Shown: positions 1 through 9,238 of the stretch, piece by piece
How the letters are laid out: each line of letters starts with the position of its first letter
Numbering within the stretch: the first letter of the stretch is position 1
From: Gammaproteobacteria bacterium
GTDB taxonomy: Bacteria; Pseudomonadota; Gammaproteobacteria; Thiohalobacterales; Thiohalobacteraceae
Length of the DNA: 33,363 bases
Reading direction: 5' to 3'
NCBI GenBank assembly: GCA_019911805.1
Contig: JAIOJV010000072.1
Location: 1-33,363, forward strand
Position numbers and translations under genes: made by a program
The notes under the pieces: model-generated
Seen by the model: the letters and a program-made list of their open reading frames with translations, nothing else
Database searches by the model: none
Told to the model about the DNA's origin: nothing

Positions 1-54
1 CAGGGCCACCTTGGACTTGAATTCAGGTGAATGGGTACGTCTCTTTCGTCTCAT
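1..54 (-). CDS. IS3-family transposase OrfA, N-terminal fragment
   Basis: Eighteen codons from ATG at 54 to the window edge. The basic start followed by HSPEFKSKVAL is characteristic of the small OrfA (HTH_Tnp_1 type) that binds the inverted repeats of IS3-family elements and, through a programmed frameshift with OrfB, makes the active transposase. GGAGAG lies six bases upstream of the start. The rest of the gene is outside the window, so activity cannot be judged. Confidence 0.7.
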   Translation of the reverse strand, partial: MRRKRRTHSPEFKSKVAL

Positions 55-134
55 CGCTTCTCTCCAGAGCCTGTTGCTCATGATGGAGGAAAGCACTTAT
101 CATCGTCCAGTCACTGTCCAACCGATGGGGTCCA
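1..134 (-). mobile_element. 5' end of an IS3-family insertion sequence (partial)
   Basis: Read on the minus strand, an ATG at 54 preceded by a GGAGAG ribosome binding site opens a frame running off the window edge. Its 18 residues begin MRRKRRTHSPEFKSKVAL, the typical start of the helix-turn-helix OrfA transposase protein of IS3-family elements. Upstream, the terminal sequence TGGACCCC(n)GTTGGACA matches the general style of IS3-family ends that begin with TG. I therefore place the element end near 131-140, at about 134. Only the left part of the element is visible. It interrupts the SQR-like gene immediately to the right. The exact terminus and the target duplication cannot be fixed without the other end. 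Confidence 0.72.
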
Positions 135-139
135 CCTCT

Positions 140-598
140 AAGAACAAGGTGCTGCACAGCGAGGAAGGCACGGAATGCAACTACGACCTGCTCATCACCA
201 TCCCGGCCCACAAGGGTATGGAAGTGATCGAAAAGAACGGCCTGGGTAAAAGCGGCTGGATCCCCACCGACCGGCACCGCCTCAACATGGAAGGTCGCGA
301 GAACGTATTCGTGCTGGGCGACACCACCAACCTGCCGATCAGCAAGGCCGGCTCGACCGCCCACTTCGAGGCCGACACCCTGGCGGAGAATATCGCCGCC
401 CTGGTCAAGATCGGGATCCCCGTGCGGAACTACGATGGCAAGGTCTTCTGCTTCATCGAGGCCGGCAAGGACCGGGCCACCTACGCCATGTTCGACTACC
501 AGAACCCGCCTGATCCCAAGACCCCCACCAAGGCGGTCCATTGGTTCAAGATGGCCTACAACCAACTGTACTGGGCCTCGGCCCGTGGGTTGTTGTGA
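140..598 (+). pseudogene. sulfide:quinone oxidoreductase-like flavoprotein, 5' end lost to IS insertion
   Basis: The frame reads cleanly from about KNKVLHSEEGTE to a TGA at 596-598, roughly 150 residues. It corresponds to the C-terminal part of FAD-dependent oxidoreductases of the SQR family, which oxidise sulfide at the membrane and pass electrons to quinone. The segment YDLLITIPAHKG, the FAD-contacting VFVLGDTTNLPISKAGS and the C-terminal AYNQLYWASARGLL support this. Sequence to the left belongs to an IS3-type element, so the N-terminal Rossmann domain is missing here and the open frame that continues leftwards is fortuitous. The N-terminal half may lie beyond the IS. Assignment to SQR rather than a related FAD disulfide-type oxidoreductase is likely but not proven. 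The DUF1641 gene follows 14 bases later, a known pairing. Confidence 0.75.
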
Positions 599-612
599 GC
601 GGAGGTGACCTG

Positions 613-1368
613 ATGAATCAACCCGAAGAAAAGGCGGGATCGCCGGCACCGGATCAGGCCATGGAGTTGGTACGCCTGCTGGAAGGCGCCCGCGACGCCC
701 TCAACGACGACATGGTCGGGCGCCTGTCGGCCACCGTCGGCGGCGGCATGGACCTGCTGGACCGGGTCAACCGCAGCGGCGTGGGCGAGGCCCTGCCGGC
801 CATCACGCAGTTGGTGGAGAATGGGGACCTGGACCGCATCGTGCAGCTCGCCCGGGTCCTGGGCGCCGCTGACGACGCCCTGTCCGACGACATGGTGGGG
901 CGCCTGGCCGCCACCGCCAGCGACAGCATGGACCTGCTGGACCGGGTCAACCGCAGCGGCGTGGTGCGGGCCCTGCCCGCCATCACGCAGTTGGTGGAAC
1001 ATGGCGATCTGGAGCGCATCGTGCATCTCGCCCGGGTGCTCGGGTCCATGGAGGATGCCGTCAACGACGAGATGATCAGCCGGCTGGCGGCGGTGGCCGG
1101 GGAAGCGATATTCCTCATGGACCGGCTGACCCGCAACGATGCCCTCACCCGGGTCATGGATCTGCTGTTGCGCGAGGAAGTACAGAGCGTGCTGGTGCGT
1201 TTCGGCGAAGCCCTGGTGGAAAGTTCCAGGGAGTTCGAACAGCAACCCCCGCCCAAGGGCGGTCTGGGCGGCCTGTGGCGCCTCATGTCCCAGCCGGGCA
1301 ACCAGGAGGCACTGCAGTTCATGGGGATCTTCGGCCGTCACCTGCGCAGTGGCGGTTCGCGTCGCTAG
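613..1368 (+). CDS. DUF1641 family protein with internal 60-residue repeat
   Basis: A 251-residue protein. The ATG at 613 is chosen because GGAGGTGA sits at 601-608; an upstream in-frame extension would overlap the SQR-like gene. The body is a duplicated 60-residue unit (residues about 24-83 and 84-143) with a third, more diverged partial unit, each carrying a form of NDDMVGRL, MDLLDRVNRSGV, ALPAITQLVE and LDRIVQLARVLG. The C-terminus, GGLWRLMSQPGNQEALQFMGIFG, resembles the end of DUF1641 proteins, which often sit beside SQR-type flavoproteins or formate dehydrogenases. The units look amphipathic and helical, with no signal peptide or membrane helix. Function is unknown; the context suggests a role linked to the flavoprotein. 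The neighbour is interrupted, so the gene may have lost its partner. Confidence 0.8.
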   Translation: MNQPEEKAGSPAPDQAMELVRLLEGARDALNDDMVGRLSATVGGGMDLLDRVNRSGVGEALPAITQLVENGDLDRIVQLARVLGAADDALSDDMVGRLAATASDSMDLLDRVNRSGVVRALPAITQLVEHGDLERIVHLARVLGSMEDAVNDEMISRLAAVAGEAIFLMDRLTRNDALTRVMDLLLREEVQSVLVRFGEALVESSREFEQQPPPKGGLGGLWRLMSQPGNQEALQFMGIFGRHLRSGGSRR

Positions 1369-1381
1369 CACCGCCCGCTAA

Positions 1382-1409
1382 CCGGGTCCGCCCGCGCCGG
1401 CGGGCCCGG
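1382..1409. terminator. strong GC hairpin between DUF1641 gene and thiC
   Basis: An 11-bp stem (CCGGGTCCGCC with GGCGGGCCCGG, one T-G wobble) encloses a 6-base loop. It lies 14 bases after the DUF1641 stop and about 90 bases past the thiC stop on the other strand, so it could end transcription from either side. No T-run follows, so it is a hairpin of possible terminator or mRNA-stabilising function rather than a proven intrinsic terminator. Confidence 0.45.
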
Positions 1410-1499
1410 CAGGTTCAGCTCGTTGCGGACCCGGCCCCTGCAGTGGGAGTGCACAGAACCCGCAGGCTCCGCTGCAGGCACGCCGCGTCGAGGCGCAAC

Positions 1500-3575
<2,076 letters not shown>

Positions 3576-4140
3576 GATGGCGCGAAGGTATCGGATGGGC
3601 CCGGGTAATGCAAGCCACGGCCATTCCTCGAATTGCCTGAACCTCTTGATCAACCGGGGATTTGGCGCCACAAACCCGCCGGACGCGAGGCTTGCCCGCC
3701 ACCGGCAAACTCCGTACGCTAGGAGCCTGTCGGCCGTGGGACCGATCTAACGCACCGGTAGGACAGCAGTCCGTTTTCCCGATCCTGCTCGTCAGATAGC
3801 TACGGCTATTCTCCTCGAAGGATCGAAAAATGCTCTCGCCCTCCCACCCGGCTCGCTACGATCGCCCACGGCCGACAGGCCTCTGGCCACACCCCGCGCC
3901 GGATCGAAGTCGGCGGGGCAACGAAATAATCCCAAAAAGCTGCAGTTGCCACGGAAGCATACAGATAAAGCATAGTCCCACAGGGTCCTGGAAGTGCAGT
4001 CTGGCTACCCCTGCACAGTCCGGCGCATTGCTGCGCCGACGCTTTCTACGGCCCGTATTTCGGTACTCTTCGGGTGTTTCCATGGCCAACGAGGGTTTCT
4101 GGACAATCGAACCGCGTTCACGGCGGTGGAGGGCGTAGGC
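3576..4140. other. gene-free interval between thiC leader and the PIMT-like gene
   Basis: No convincing gene was found. The thiC promoter should lie in the left part but no clear -35/-10 pair could be fixed. The main structure is the nested inverted repeat at 3725-3880 (listed separately). A lone half-arm resembling family A repeats (GCCACGGAAGCATAC) occurs near 3949-3963 with no clear partner. Confidence 0.5.
3725..3880. repeat. nested inverted repeat with 16-bp perfect outer arms
   Basis: GCCTGTCGGCCGTGGG at 3725-3740 is exactly reverse-complementary to 3865-3880. Between them lie a second pair, CGATCCT near 3781 and AGGATCG near 3820, and a small central hairpin ATAGC-TACG-GCTAT near 3797-3810. 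The whole could fold as one long branched hairpin. It carries no gene and resembles none of the other repeat families in this window. It might be a single copy of a dispersed palindromic element. Confidence 0.7.
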
Positions 4141-4830
4141 ATGACCGGTACGGCGGTATCCCTGAACGACGCACAGGAGGATCTGGAGCGTGCGCGTTAC
4201 AACATGATCGAACAGCAGATCCGGCCCTGGGACGTACTCGATCAGCGCGTCCTGGACGTGCTCACCGCCACCCCGCGCGAGGACTTCGTTCCGGAGCGTT
4301 ACCGGACGACGCTGGCCTTCTCGGATTTCAGCATCCCGCTGGGGCACAACCAATATATGATGCCGCCCAAGCTGGAGGGCCGGCTGCTGCAGGCACTCGC
4401 CCTGCGCCCCGCTGACCGGGTACTGGAGATCGGCACCGGCAGCGCCTACCTCACGGCCTGCCTTGCGCGCCTGGCCGCGCAGGTGGTCAGCGTGGACATC
4501 TTCGCAGACTTCCAAGACGCCGCCGCGCGCAAGCTGGCCGACCAGGGAATCACCAATATCGATCTCGAGGCGGGGGATGCCGCCGCCGGCTGGACCGGGC
4601 AGGCGTTCGATGCCATCGCGGTCACCGGCTCGCTGCCGGTGTTGCACGAAGGTTTTCACCACAGTCTGGCCATCGGTGGCCGGCTGTTCGTCATCGTCGG
4701 CCGGCCGCCCATCATGGAGGCCCTGCTGATCACCCGCGTCGCCCGCGATCAGTGGGCAACCGAAAGCCTGCTCGATACCGCCATACCGCCGCTGCTCAAC
4801 GCACCGGAACCGGTGCGGTTCCGGTTCTGA
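4141..4830 (+). CDS. protein-L-isoaspartate methyltransferase-like protein (divergent)
   Basis: A 229-residue cytoplasmic SAM-dependent methyltransferase of the PCMT fold. Motif I is VLEIGTGSAYLTA (residues 94-106), followed by the acidic post-I VVSVDI and motif II FDAIAVTGSLP. In true isoaspartyl repair enzymes the substrate-binding segment reads roughly GQTISxP; here the aligned segment is HNQYMMPPK (residues 69-77), without the Ser/Thr. I infer that the usual isoaspartate repair reaction is doubtful. The ATG at 4141 begins the recognisable N-terminal helix. The rhodanese gene follows after 3 bases and tolC lies downstream, a grouping seen in several gammaproteobacteria. Confidence 0.85.
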   Translation: MTGTAVSLNDAQEDLERARYNMIEQQIRPWDVLDQRVLDVLTATPREDFVPERYRTTLAFSDFSIPLGHNQYMMPPKLEGRLLQALALRPADRVLEIGTGSAYLTACLARLAAQVVSVDIFADFQDAAARKLADQGITNIDLEAGDAAAGWTGQAFDAIAVTGSLPVLHEGFHHSLAIGGRLFVIVGRPPIMEALLITRVARDQWATESLLDTAIPPLLNAPEPVRFRF

Positions 4831-4833
4831 CCC

Positions 4834-5157
4834 GTGCGCCAGATCTCGGCGAGCGCACTCAACGACCACCTGCGCGAGACCCCGCATCCGCCGCTGCTGC
4901 TGGATGTGCGTGAGCCCTGGGAATTCCGCTACTGCCGCATCGAAGGCTCGCAGCTCATGCCCATGGGCAATGTGCGCAGCGAGGCCAGCCAGCTCGACCC
5001 CGACCGCGAGACCATTGTGATCTGCCACCACGGCGTCCGCAGTTTCGCGGTCGCACGCTTCCTGGAGACCGAACTCGGCTTCACCAACGTAGTCAACCTC
5101 AGCGGCGGCGTCGCCGCCTGGGCGCGGGACGTCGATCCGGAGATGCCGACGTATTGA
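4834..5157 (+). CDS. single-domain rhodanese-like sulfurtransferase
   Basis: A 107-residue protein starting at GTG 4834, three bases after the preceding stop. It has one rhodanese domain with LLLDVREPWEF (residues 21-31) near the start and the active-site loop CHHGVRS with the catalytic Cys at residue 64, then VVNLSGGVAAWA. The loop is GlpE-like, so it should accept and pass on sulfane sulfur as a persulfide. No signal peptide is present, so it is cytoplasmic. It is probably co-transcribed with the methyltransferase-like gene. Confidence 0.92.
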   Translation: MRQISASALNDHLRETPHPPLLLDVREPWEFRYCRIEGSQLMPMGNVRSEASQLDPDRETIVICHHGVRSFAVARFLETELGFTNVVNLSGGVAAWARDVDPEMPTY

Positions 5158-5158
5158 G

Positions 5159-5409
5159 TGAGGCGTTAGGCGTTAGGCGTTAGGCGTTAGGCGTTAGGCG
5201 TTAGGCGTGAGGCGCAAAAGACAAACCCATTTTGGCCACGGAAGCACACGGAAAAACACGGAAAGTTATGAATGCAAGAGCCCAGATAGCAACCGCGCAG
5301 TTTACTTGCTGGGATTTTGTAATAGCCCTTTTCCGTGTTTTTCCGTGTGCTTCCGTGGCCATACGAGGGTTTTACTCCTCACACCTCACACCTCACGCCT
5401 CACTCCTGT
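5159..5409. repeat. family A palindrome (copy A1) with heptamer outer arms
   Basis: Three layers are visible. The outer layer is a tandem 7-mer (GGCGTTA, about seven copies) at 5159-5215, facing a degenerate complementary tract (CCTCACA/CCTCACG) at 5378-5409. The middle layer is a perfect 31-bp inverted repeat, arms 5234-5264 and 5330-5360, built from a 10-base period CACGGAAnnn. The core contains CCCAG...CTGGG. It fills the gap between the rhodanese gene and tolC. The tolC promoter was not identified and may lie at 5410-5481. Confidence 0.9.
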
Positions 5410-5481
5410 AAACTACCGCTCGGGCGTGCGCAGGCGCGCCGGCATCGCGGTATCACCAACCTGTTACGGACGGTACGCCCC

Positions 5482-6837
5482 ATGAAGATTGCCCCGAGAC
5501 CCCTCGTTGCACTGATCGCCGCATTGACCTGTGCCGGCCTGAGCGGTGCGGCACAGGCCGACTCGCTGTACGAGATCTACCAGCTCGCCCAGGAGCGCGA
5601 TCCGACGCTGCGCGCGGCCGCCGCCGCGCGCGACGCCACGCTGGAGGTCAGGCCGCAGAGCCGTGCCGGGCTGTTGCCGATCATCGGCCTGAGCGGCGAC
5701 GTGTCGCGCAACAGTTATGAAAAACGCAACCCGCTGCCCGGCGAAACCGACACGACCTTCTCCACCAACCAGAGCTACGGCCTGAACCTCACCCAGCCGG
5801 TGTTCCGTTGGGACCGCTGGGTGGCGCTGGACCAGGCCGACAGCCTGGTCACCCAGGCCCAGGCCCAGTTCGGCGCGGCCGAGCAGGACCTCATGGTGCG
5901 CACCGCCGAGCGCTACTTCGCGGTGCTGGCCGCGCAGGACCTGGTGCGTCTGGCGGGCAAGGAAAAGGAATCCATCGGCCGCCAGTTGGAGCAGGCGCAA
6001 CAGCGCTTCGAGGTGGGCCTGTCAGCGATCACCGACGTGCAGGAGGCGCAGGCCCGCTACGACACGACGGTCGCCGACGAGATCCGTGCCCAGAACCAGC
6101 TGGATTCCACCCGCGAGCAGTTGCGCGAGATCATCGGCGAGCCGCGGGAGAACCTCGATCCCGTCCGCGACACCGATTTCAGGCTGGTCGCGCCCGAACC
6201 GCAGGCACAGCAGAACTGGGTGGATACGGCGCTGCAGCAGAACCCCAGCCTCGCCGCCGCCCGCGCCGGTTCCGAGGCCGCGCGCCAGCAGATCGAGATC
6301 GCCCGTTCCGGCCATTACCCGACACTCGATGCCAACGCCAGCTACACCTATCAGGAGAGTAACTTCGGCGGCGTCTTCCCGCTGGAACGCAACGACGGCA
6401 GCATCGGCCTGCAGCTGGCGGTGCCGCTGTATCAGGGCGGGGCCGTGAACTCACGTACCCGCGAGGCACGCTTCCGCTTCGACGAGGCGCGCGAACAGCT
6501 CGACGTCACCCAGCGCGCCATCGAACGCCAGACCCGCGATGCCTACCGCGGCGTGGTCACCGGCATCAGCGAGGTGCGCGCGGCCGAGCAGGCGCGCACC
6601 TCCAGTACGACGGCGCTGGAGGCCGCGGAGACCGGCTTCGAGGTCGGCACCCGCACCATCGTCGACGTCCTCGACGCCCAGCGTGCACTGACGCTGGCGG
6701 AGCTGAACCTCTCCCAGACGCGCTACGACTATCTGCTCAACAGCCTGCGCCTCAAGCAGGCGGCCGGCACGCTGGCACCCGCTGACCTCGAGGCCATGAC
6801 CGGCTGGCTGGAGCAGACCGTGGCAACGGCGCAATAA
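5482..6837 (+). CDS. tolC: TolC family outer membrane efflux/secretion channel
   Basis: A 451-residue protein. The ATG at 5482 gives a clear Sec signal peptide (residues 1-26, cleavage after AQA); frames extending upstream run into the repeat and are ignored. The mature protein has the two internally repeated outer membrane factor domains: long alanine- and glutamine-rich helices with the first TQPVFRWDRW, FEVGLSAITDVQEAQARYD, then the second-half equivalents VPLYQGGAVNSRTREA and FEVGTRTIVDVLDAQRAL. TolC trimers form the outer membrane exit duct for RND and ABC efflux pumps and type I secretion. No inner membrane pump gene is nearby. Confidence 0.95.
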   Translation: MKIAPRPLVALIAALTCAGLSGAAQADSLYEIYQLAQERDPTLRAAAAARDATLEVRPQSRAGLLPIIGLSGDVSRNSYEKRNPLPGETDTTFSTNQSYGLNLTQPVFRWDRWVALDQADSLVTQAQAQFGAAEQDLMVRTAERYFAVLAAQDLVRLAGKEKESIGRQLEQAQQRFEVGLSAITDVQEAQARYDTTVADEIRAQNQLDSTREQLREIIGEPRENLDPVRDTDFRLVAPEPQAQQNWVDTALQQNPSLAAARAGSEAARQQIEIARSGHYPTLDANASYTYQESNFGGVFPLERNDGSIGLQLAVPLYQGGAVNSRTREARFRFDEAREQLDVTQRAIERQTRDAYRGVVTGISEVRAAEQARTSSTTALEAAETGFEVGTRTIVDVLDAQRALTLAELNLSQTRYDYLLNSLRLKQAAGTLAPADLEAMTGWLEQTVATAQ

Positions 6838-6878
6838 CGGAACCGCCCGCGTCTTTTCCCTTTGTCGGTGCGGGTTCA

Positions 6879-7150
6879 GTGAGTGGCGAAAAGATAATTT
6901 TTACCACTAGGGTGCCCGCGACGCCGTGCTGGCGATGGTGGCGGAGGCGCTGGGGGATGAAGGGGTTGAAGCCAGAATTTAACCACTAAGGACACGAAGG
7001 CGCACAAAGGAAACCCTCTATTCAATGCAAAATCGCAAATTCCCCACCTTTTGATGAGGAAGGGGGGTTTATCTTTTTACATTTGTTGGTGGTTTTCCTT
7101 TGTGCGCCTTCGTGTCCTTAGTGGTAAAAATTATCTTTTCGCCACTCACC
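6879..7150. repeat. left inverted-duplication block with family C palindrome and waaA 3' relic
   Basis: From 6909 to 7150 this block is an inverted copy of 7755-7994, similar along nearly its whole length. Within it, 6909-6981 matches the last ~70 bases of waaA (without its frame or function here), and 6982-7125 is a family C palindrome with perfect 32-bp arms (6982-7013 and 7094-7125). A further 31-bp tag at 6879-6909 is the exact reverse complement of 7119-7149. The block fills the tolC-isochorismatase gap. Confidence 0.9.
6909..6981 (+). pseudogene. relic of the waaA 3' end (inverted duplicate)
   Basis: About 70 bases matching the 3' end of waaA (minus strand, 7921-7994) with few differences, here on the plus strand. 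It includes the GATGAAGGGGTTGAAGC stretch that codes for the C-terminal residues of WaaA. It has no start or upstream part, so it is a by-product of rearrangement rather than a gene. Confidence 0.85.
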
Positions 7151-7180
7151 CTCGCTCCACCCGATCTGTCGAGCCACACC

Positions 7181-7759
7181 ATGGAATTTGATTCCGCAGC
7201 GCACCTCTCCCTCTGCCGGCGCGAAGACTCGGCGCTGCTGGTCATCGACGTGCAGACACGCCTGACCGGCGCCATGCCGGCCGAGGCCCGCGCTGCCGTG
7301 CTGCGCAACGCCGGCATTCTCATCGAGGCCGCCCAGGCGCTCGATATCCCCATCCTGCACACCGAACAGTATCCACGCGGACTCGGCCCCACCGAAGCGG
7401 TGCTCGCGGAGCGTCTGGCAGGCGCAGCGCACTGCCTGGAAAAGACCGCCTTCTCCTGTTGTGACGCCACGGGCTTCGACGCCGCGGCCTGCGCGGACGG
7501 CCGCACCCAGTGGATACTCTGCGGCATGGAGGCGCATGTATGCGTGCTGCAGACCGCACTCGACCTGCGCGCCCGCGGACTGCAGGTGTTCGTCGTGGAG
7601 GATGGCGTGTGCTCGCGCACCGAGGCCAACCACGCCAACGCCCTCGCGCGCCTGCGCCAGGCCGGCGTGATCGTCACCAATACCGAGTCGGTGCTGTTCG
7701 AATGGCTGCGCGACGCCGCCGACCCGCAGTTCAAGGCGTTGTCGGCGTTGATCCGGTGA
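7181..7759 (+). CDS. isochorismatase family cysteine hydrolase
   Basis: A 192-residue protein with the cysteine-hydrolase triad of the family: Asp23 in LLVIDVQ, Lys88 in LEKTAFSC and Cys121 in GMEAHVCVLQTA. The cis-peptide region and the LHTEQYPRGLG segment match YcaC/ISOC-type hydrolases of unknown substrate. True isochorismatases (EntB type) act in siderophore synthesis, but no such genes are here, so the substrate is open. The ATG at 7181 is the first in-frame start after the repeat block. The gene stands alone between inverted duplications at 6909-7150 and 7755-7994, and its last codons overlap the start of the right copy. Confidence 0.9.
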   Translation: MEFDSAAHLSLCRREDSALLVIDVQTRLTGAMPAEARAAVLRNAGILIEAAQALDIPILHTEQYPRGLGPTEAVLAERLAGAAHCLEKTAFSCCDATGFDAAACADGRTQWILCGMEAHVCVLQTALDLRARGLQVFVVEDGVCSRTEANHANALARLRQAGVIVTNTESVLFEWLRDAADPQFKALSALIR

Positions 7760-7994
7760 GTGGCGAAAAGATGATTTTCACCACTAAGGACACGAAGGCG
7801 CACAAAGAAAAACCACCAACAAATGTAAAAAATGAACCCCCTTCTTCATCATGAGGCGAAGAAATTCACGATCTTGCATTGAATAAGGTTTTCCTTTGTG
7901 CGCCTTCGTGTCCTTAGTGGTTAATTTTTTGCTTCAACCCCTTCATCCCCCAGCGCCTCCGTCACCATCGCCAGCACGGCGTCGCGGGCACCCT
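7755..7994. repeat. right inverted-duplication block with family C palindrome
   Basis: Inverted counterpart of 6909-7150. It contains a family C palindrome at 7780-7921 whose arms carry CCACTAAGGACACGAAGG and its complement. The right arm ends inside the waaA stop codon, and the block runs on into the last ~70 coding bases of waaA. Confidence 0.9.
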
Positions 7995-9207
7995 TGTTGG
8001 CCTCGACCACGGCGGCGCCGCGCTCGCCGGCCGTGATGCGGGCAGTGGGGTCGGCCAGCCAGTGCGCGACGCTGTCGGCGAGTTGACCGCTGTCACCGAC
8101 CTCGCGGGCCGCACCGGCCTCCAACAGCAGTTCCGCGATCTGTTCAAAATTGAACATATGCGGTCCGAACAGCACCGGCACGCGCTGGGCCGAGGCCTCC
8201 AGTGGATTGTGGCCGCCGTGCGGGATCAGGCTGCCGCCGATGAAGGCCACATCGGAGGCAGCAAAGAACAGCAGCAGCTCACCCATACTGTCACCGACGA
8301 ACACCTCGGCAGCCGCCGGCATCGGCGCCTGGGTGCTGCGCAGCACGGTCTCCCAGCCCTGCTCCCGGCACAGCGCGGCGACGCGCGCGAAGCGCTCCGG
8401 ATGACGCGGTACCAGCACCAGCAGTGCATCCGGGAAGTGCTCGCGCACGCCGCGGTGCGCATCCAGCACGTCCTCGTCCTCGCCCTCGTGGGTGCTGGCG
8501 GCGATCCACACCGGCCGCTGCAGGCCCCAGTCACGACGCAGCGCCGCAGCCTGCTCGGTCAGGCTGGCGGGGATCTTCATGTCGAACTTGATACTACCCG
8601 TGACGCGTACGCGTTGCGGCGGCGCGCCCAGGCCGATCAGCCGGTCGGCATCCGCGCGACCCTGTGCGGCGACCCCCTGCAGGCATTCCAGGGTCGCCGC
8701 TGTGAGCCTTCGCAGGCGCCCATAACCGGCTGCTGAACGCGCCGACAGGCGCGCGTTCACCAGCAGCACCGGGATGCCGCGGCGTGCACAGGCGTGATAC
8801 AGGTTCGGCCAGATCTCGGTCTCCATGATCAGTGCCAGCCGTGGCCGCGTCCGGTTCAAGAAGCGCGCGACGGCATCGGGGAGGTCGTAGGGCATATAGG
8901 CATGCTGAACGCGGCCCTCGAACACGCTGCGCAGCTGCTCGGAACCGGTGGGCGTGGTGGTGGTCACCAGCACCGGCACGGTCGGATAGCGCTTCAGCAG
9001 GACGCGTAACAGCGGTACCGCGGCCTGCACCTCGCCCACCGACACCGCATGCACCCAGATCGGCGCCGCCCCCTGGTTCACGGGCGCAAACCCGAAGCGC
9101 TCGCCCCAGCGCTGCCAATAGCCGTGCGCACGCAGCCCGCGCCACAACAGGCGCAGCAGCGCGAACGGCGTCAGTAGATAGAGGATGAGACTATAGATAA
9201 TACGCAA
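7921..9207 (-). CDS. waaA: 3-deoxy-D-manno-octulosonic acid (Kdo) transferase
   Basis: A GT30-family inner-membrane enzyme that moves Kdo from CMP-Kdo onto lipid IVA, the first step of LPS core assembly. The N-terminus RIIYSLILYLLTPFALL is the expected membrane anchor. Family blocks follow: IWVHAVSVGEVQA, METEIWPNL, PVLLVNARLS, GSIKFDM, and FGPHMFNFEQIAELLLEAGAA near the end. No ATG suits the start; TTG at 9207 gives 428 residues (E. coli has 425), while the longer frame to 9249 would use another TTG inside a repeat. The stop codon lies in the arm of a family C palindrome, and a fragment of the 3' end is duplicated at 6909-6981. Confidence 0.93.
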   Translation of the reverse strand: MRIIYSLILYLLTPFALLRLLWRGLRAHGYWQRWGERFGFAPVNQGAAPIWVHAVSVGEVQAAVPLLRVLLKRYPTVPVLVTTTTPTGSEQLRSVFEGRVQHAYMPYDLPDAVARFLNRTRPRLALIMETEIWPNLYHACARRGIPVLLVNARLSARSAAGYGRLRRLTAATLECLQGVAAQGRADADRLIGLGAPPQRVRVTGSIKFDMKIPASLTEQAAALRRDWGLQRPVWIAASTHEGEDEDVLDAHRGVREHFPDALLVLVPRHPERFARVAALCREQGWETVLRSTQAPMPAAAEVFVGDSMGELLLFFAASDVAFIGGSLIPHGGHNPLEASAQRVPVLFGPHMFNFEQIAELLLEAGAAREVGDSGQLADSVAHWLADPTARITAGERGAAVVEANKGARDAVLAMVTEALGDEGVEAKN

Positions 9208-9238
9208 GGCGTCGATCCGTCTTGATGGGCGCGGATGG

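Noticed and set aside
5207-5485. Small frame in the rhodanese-tolC gap
   Set aside because: It lies wholly in the heptamer and family A repeat and encodes repeat-derived peptide.
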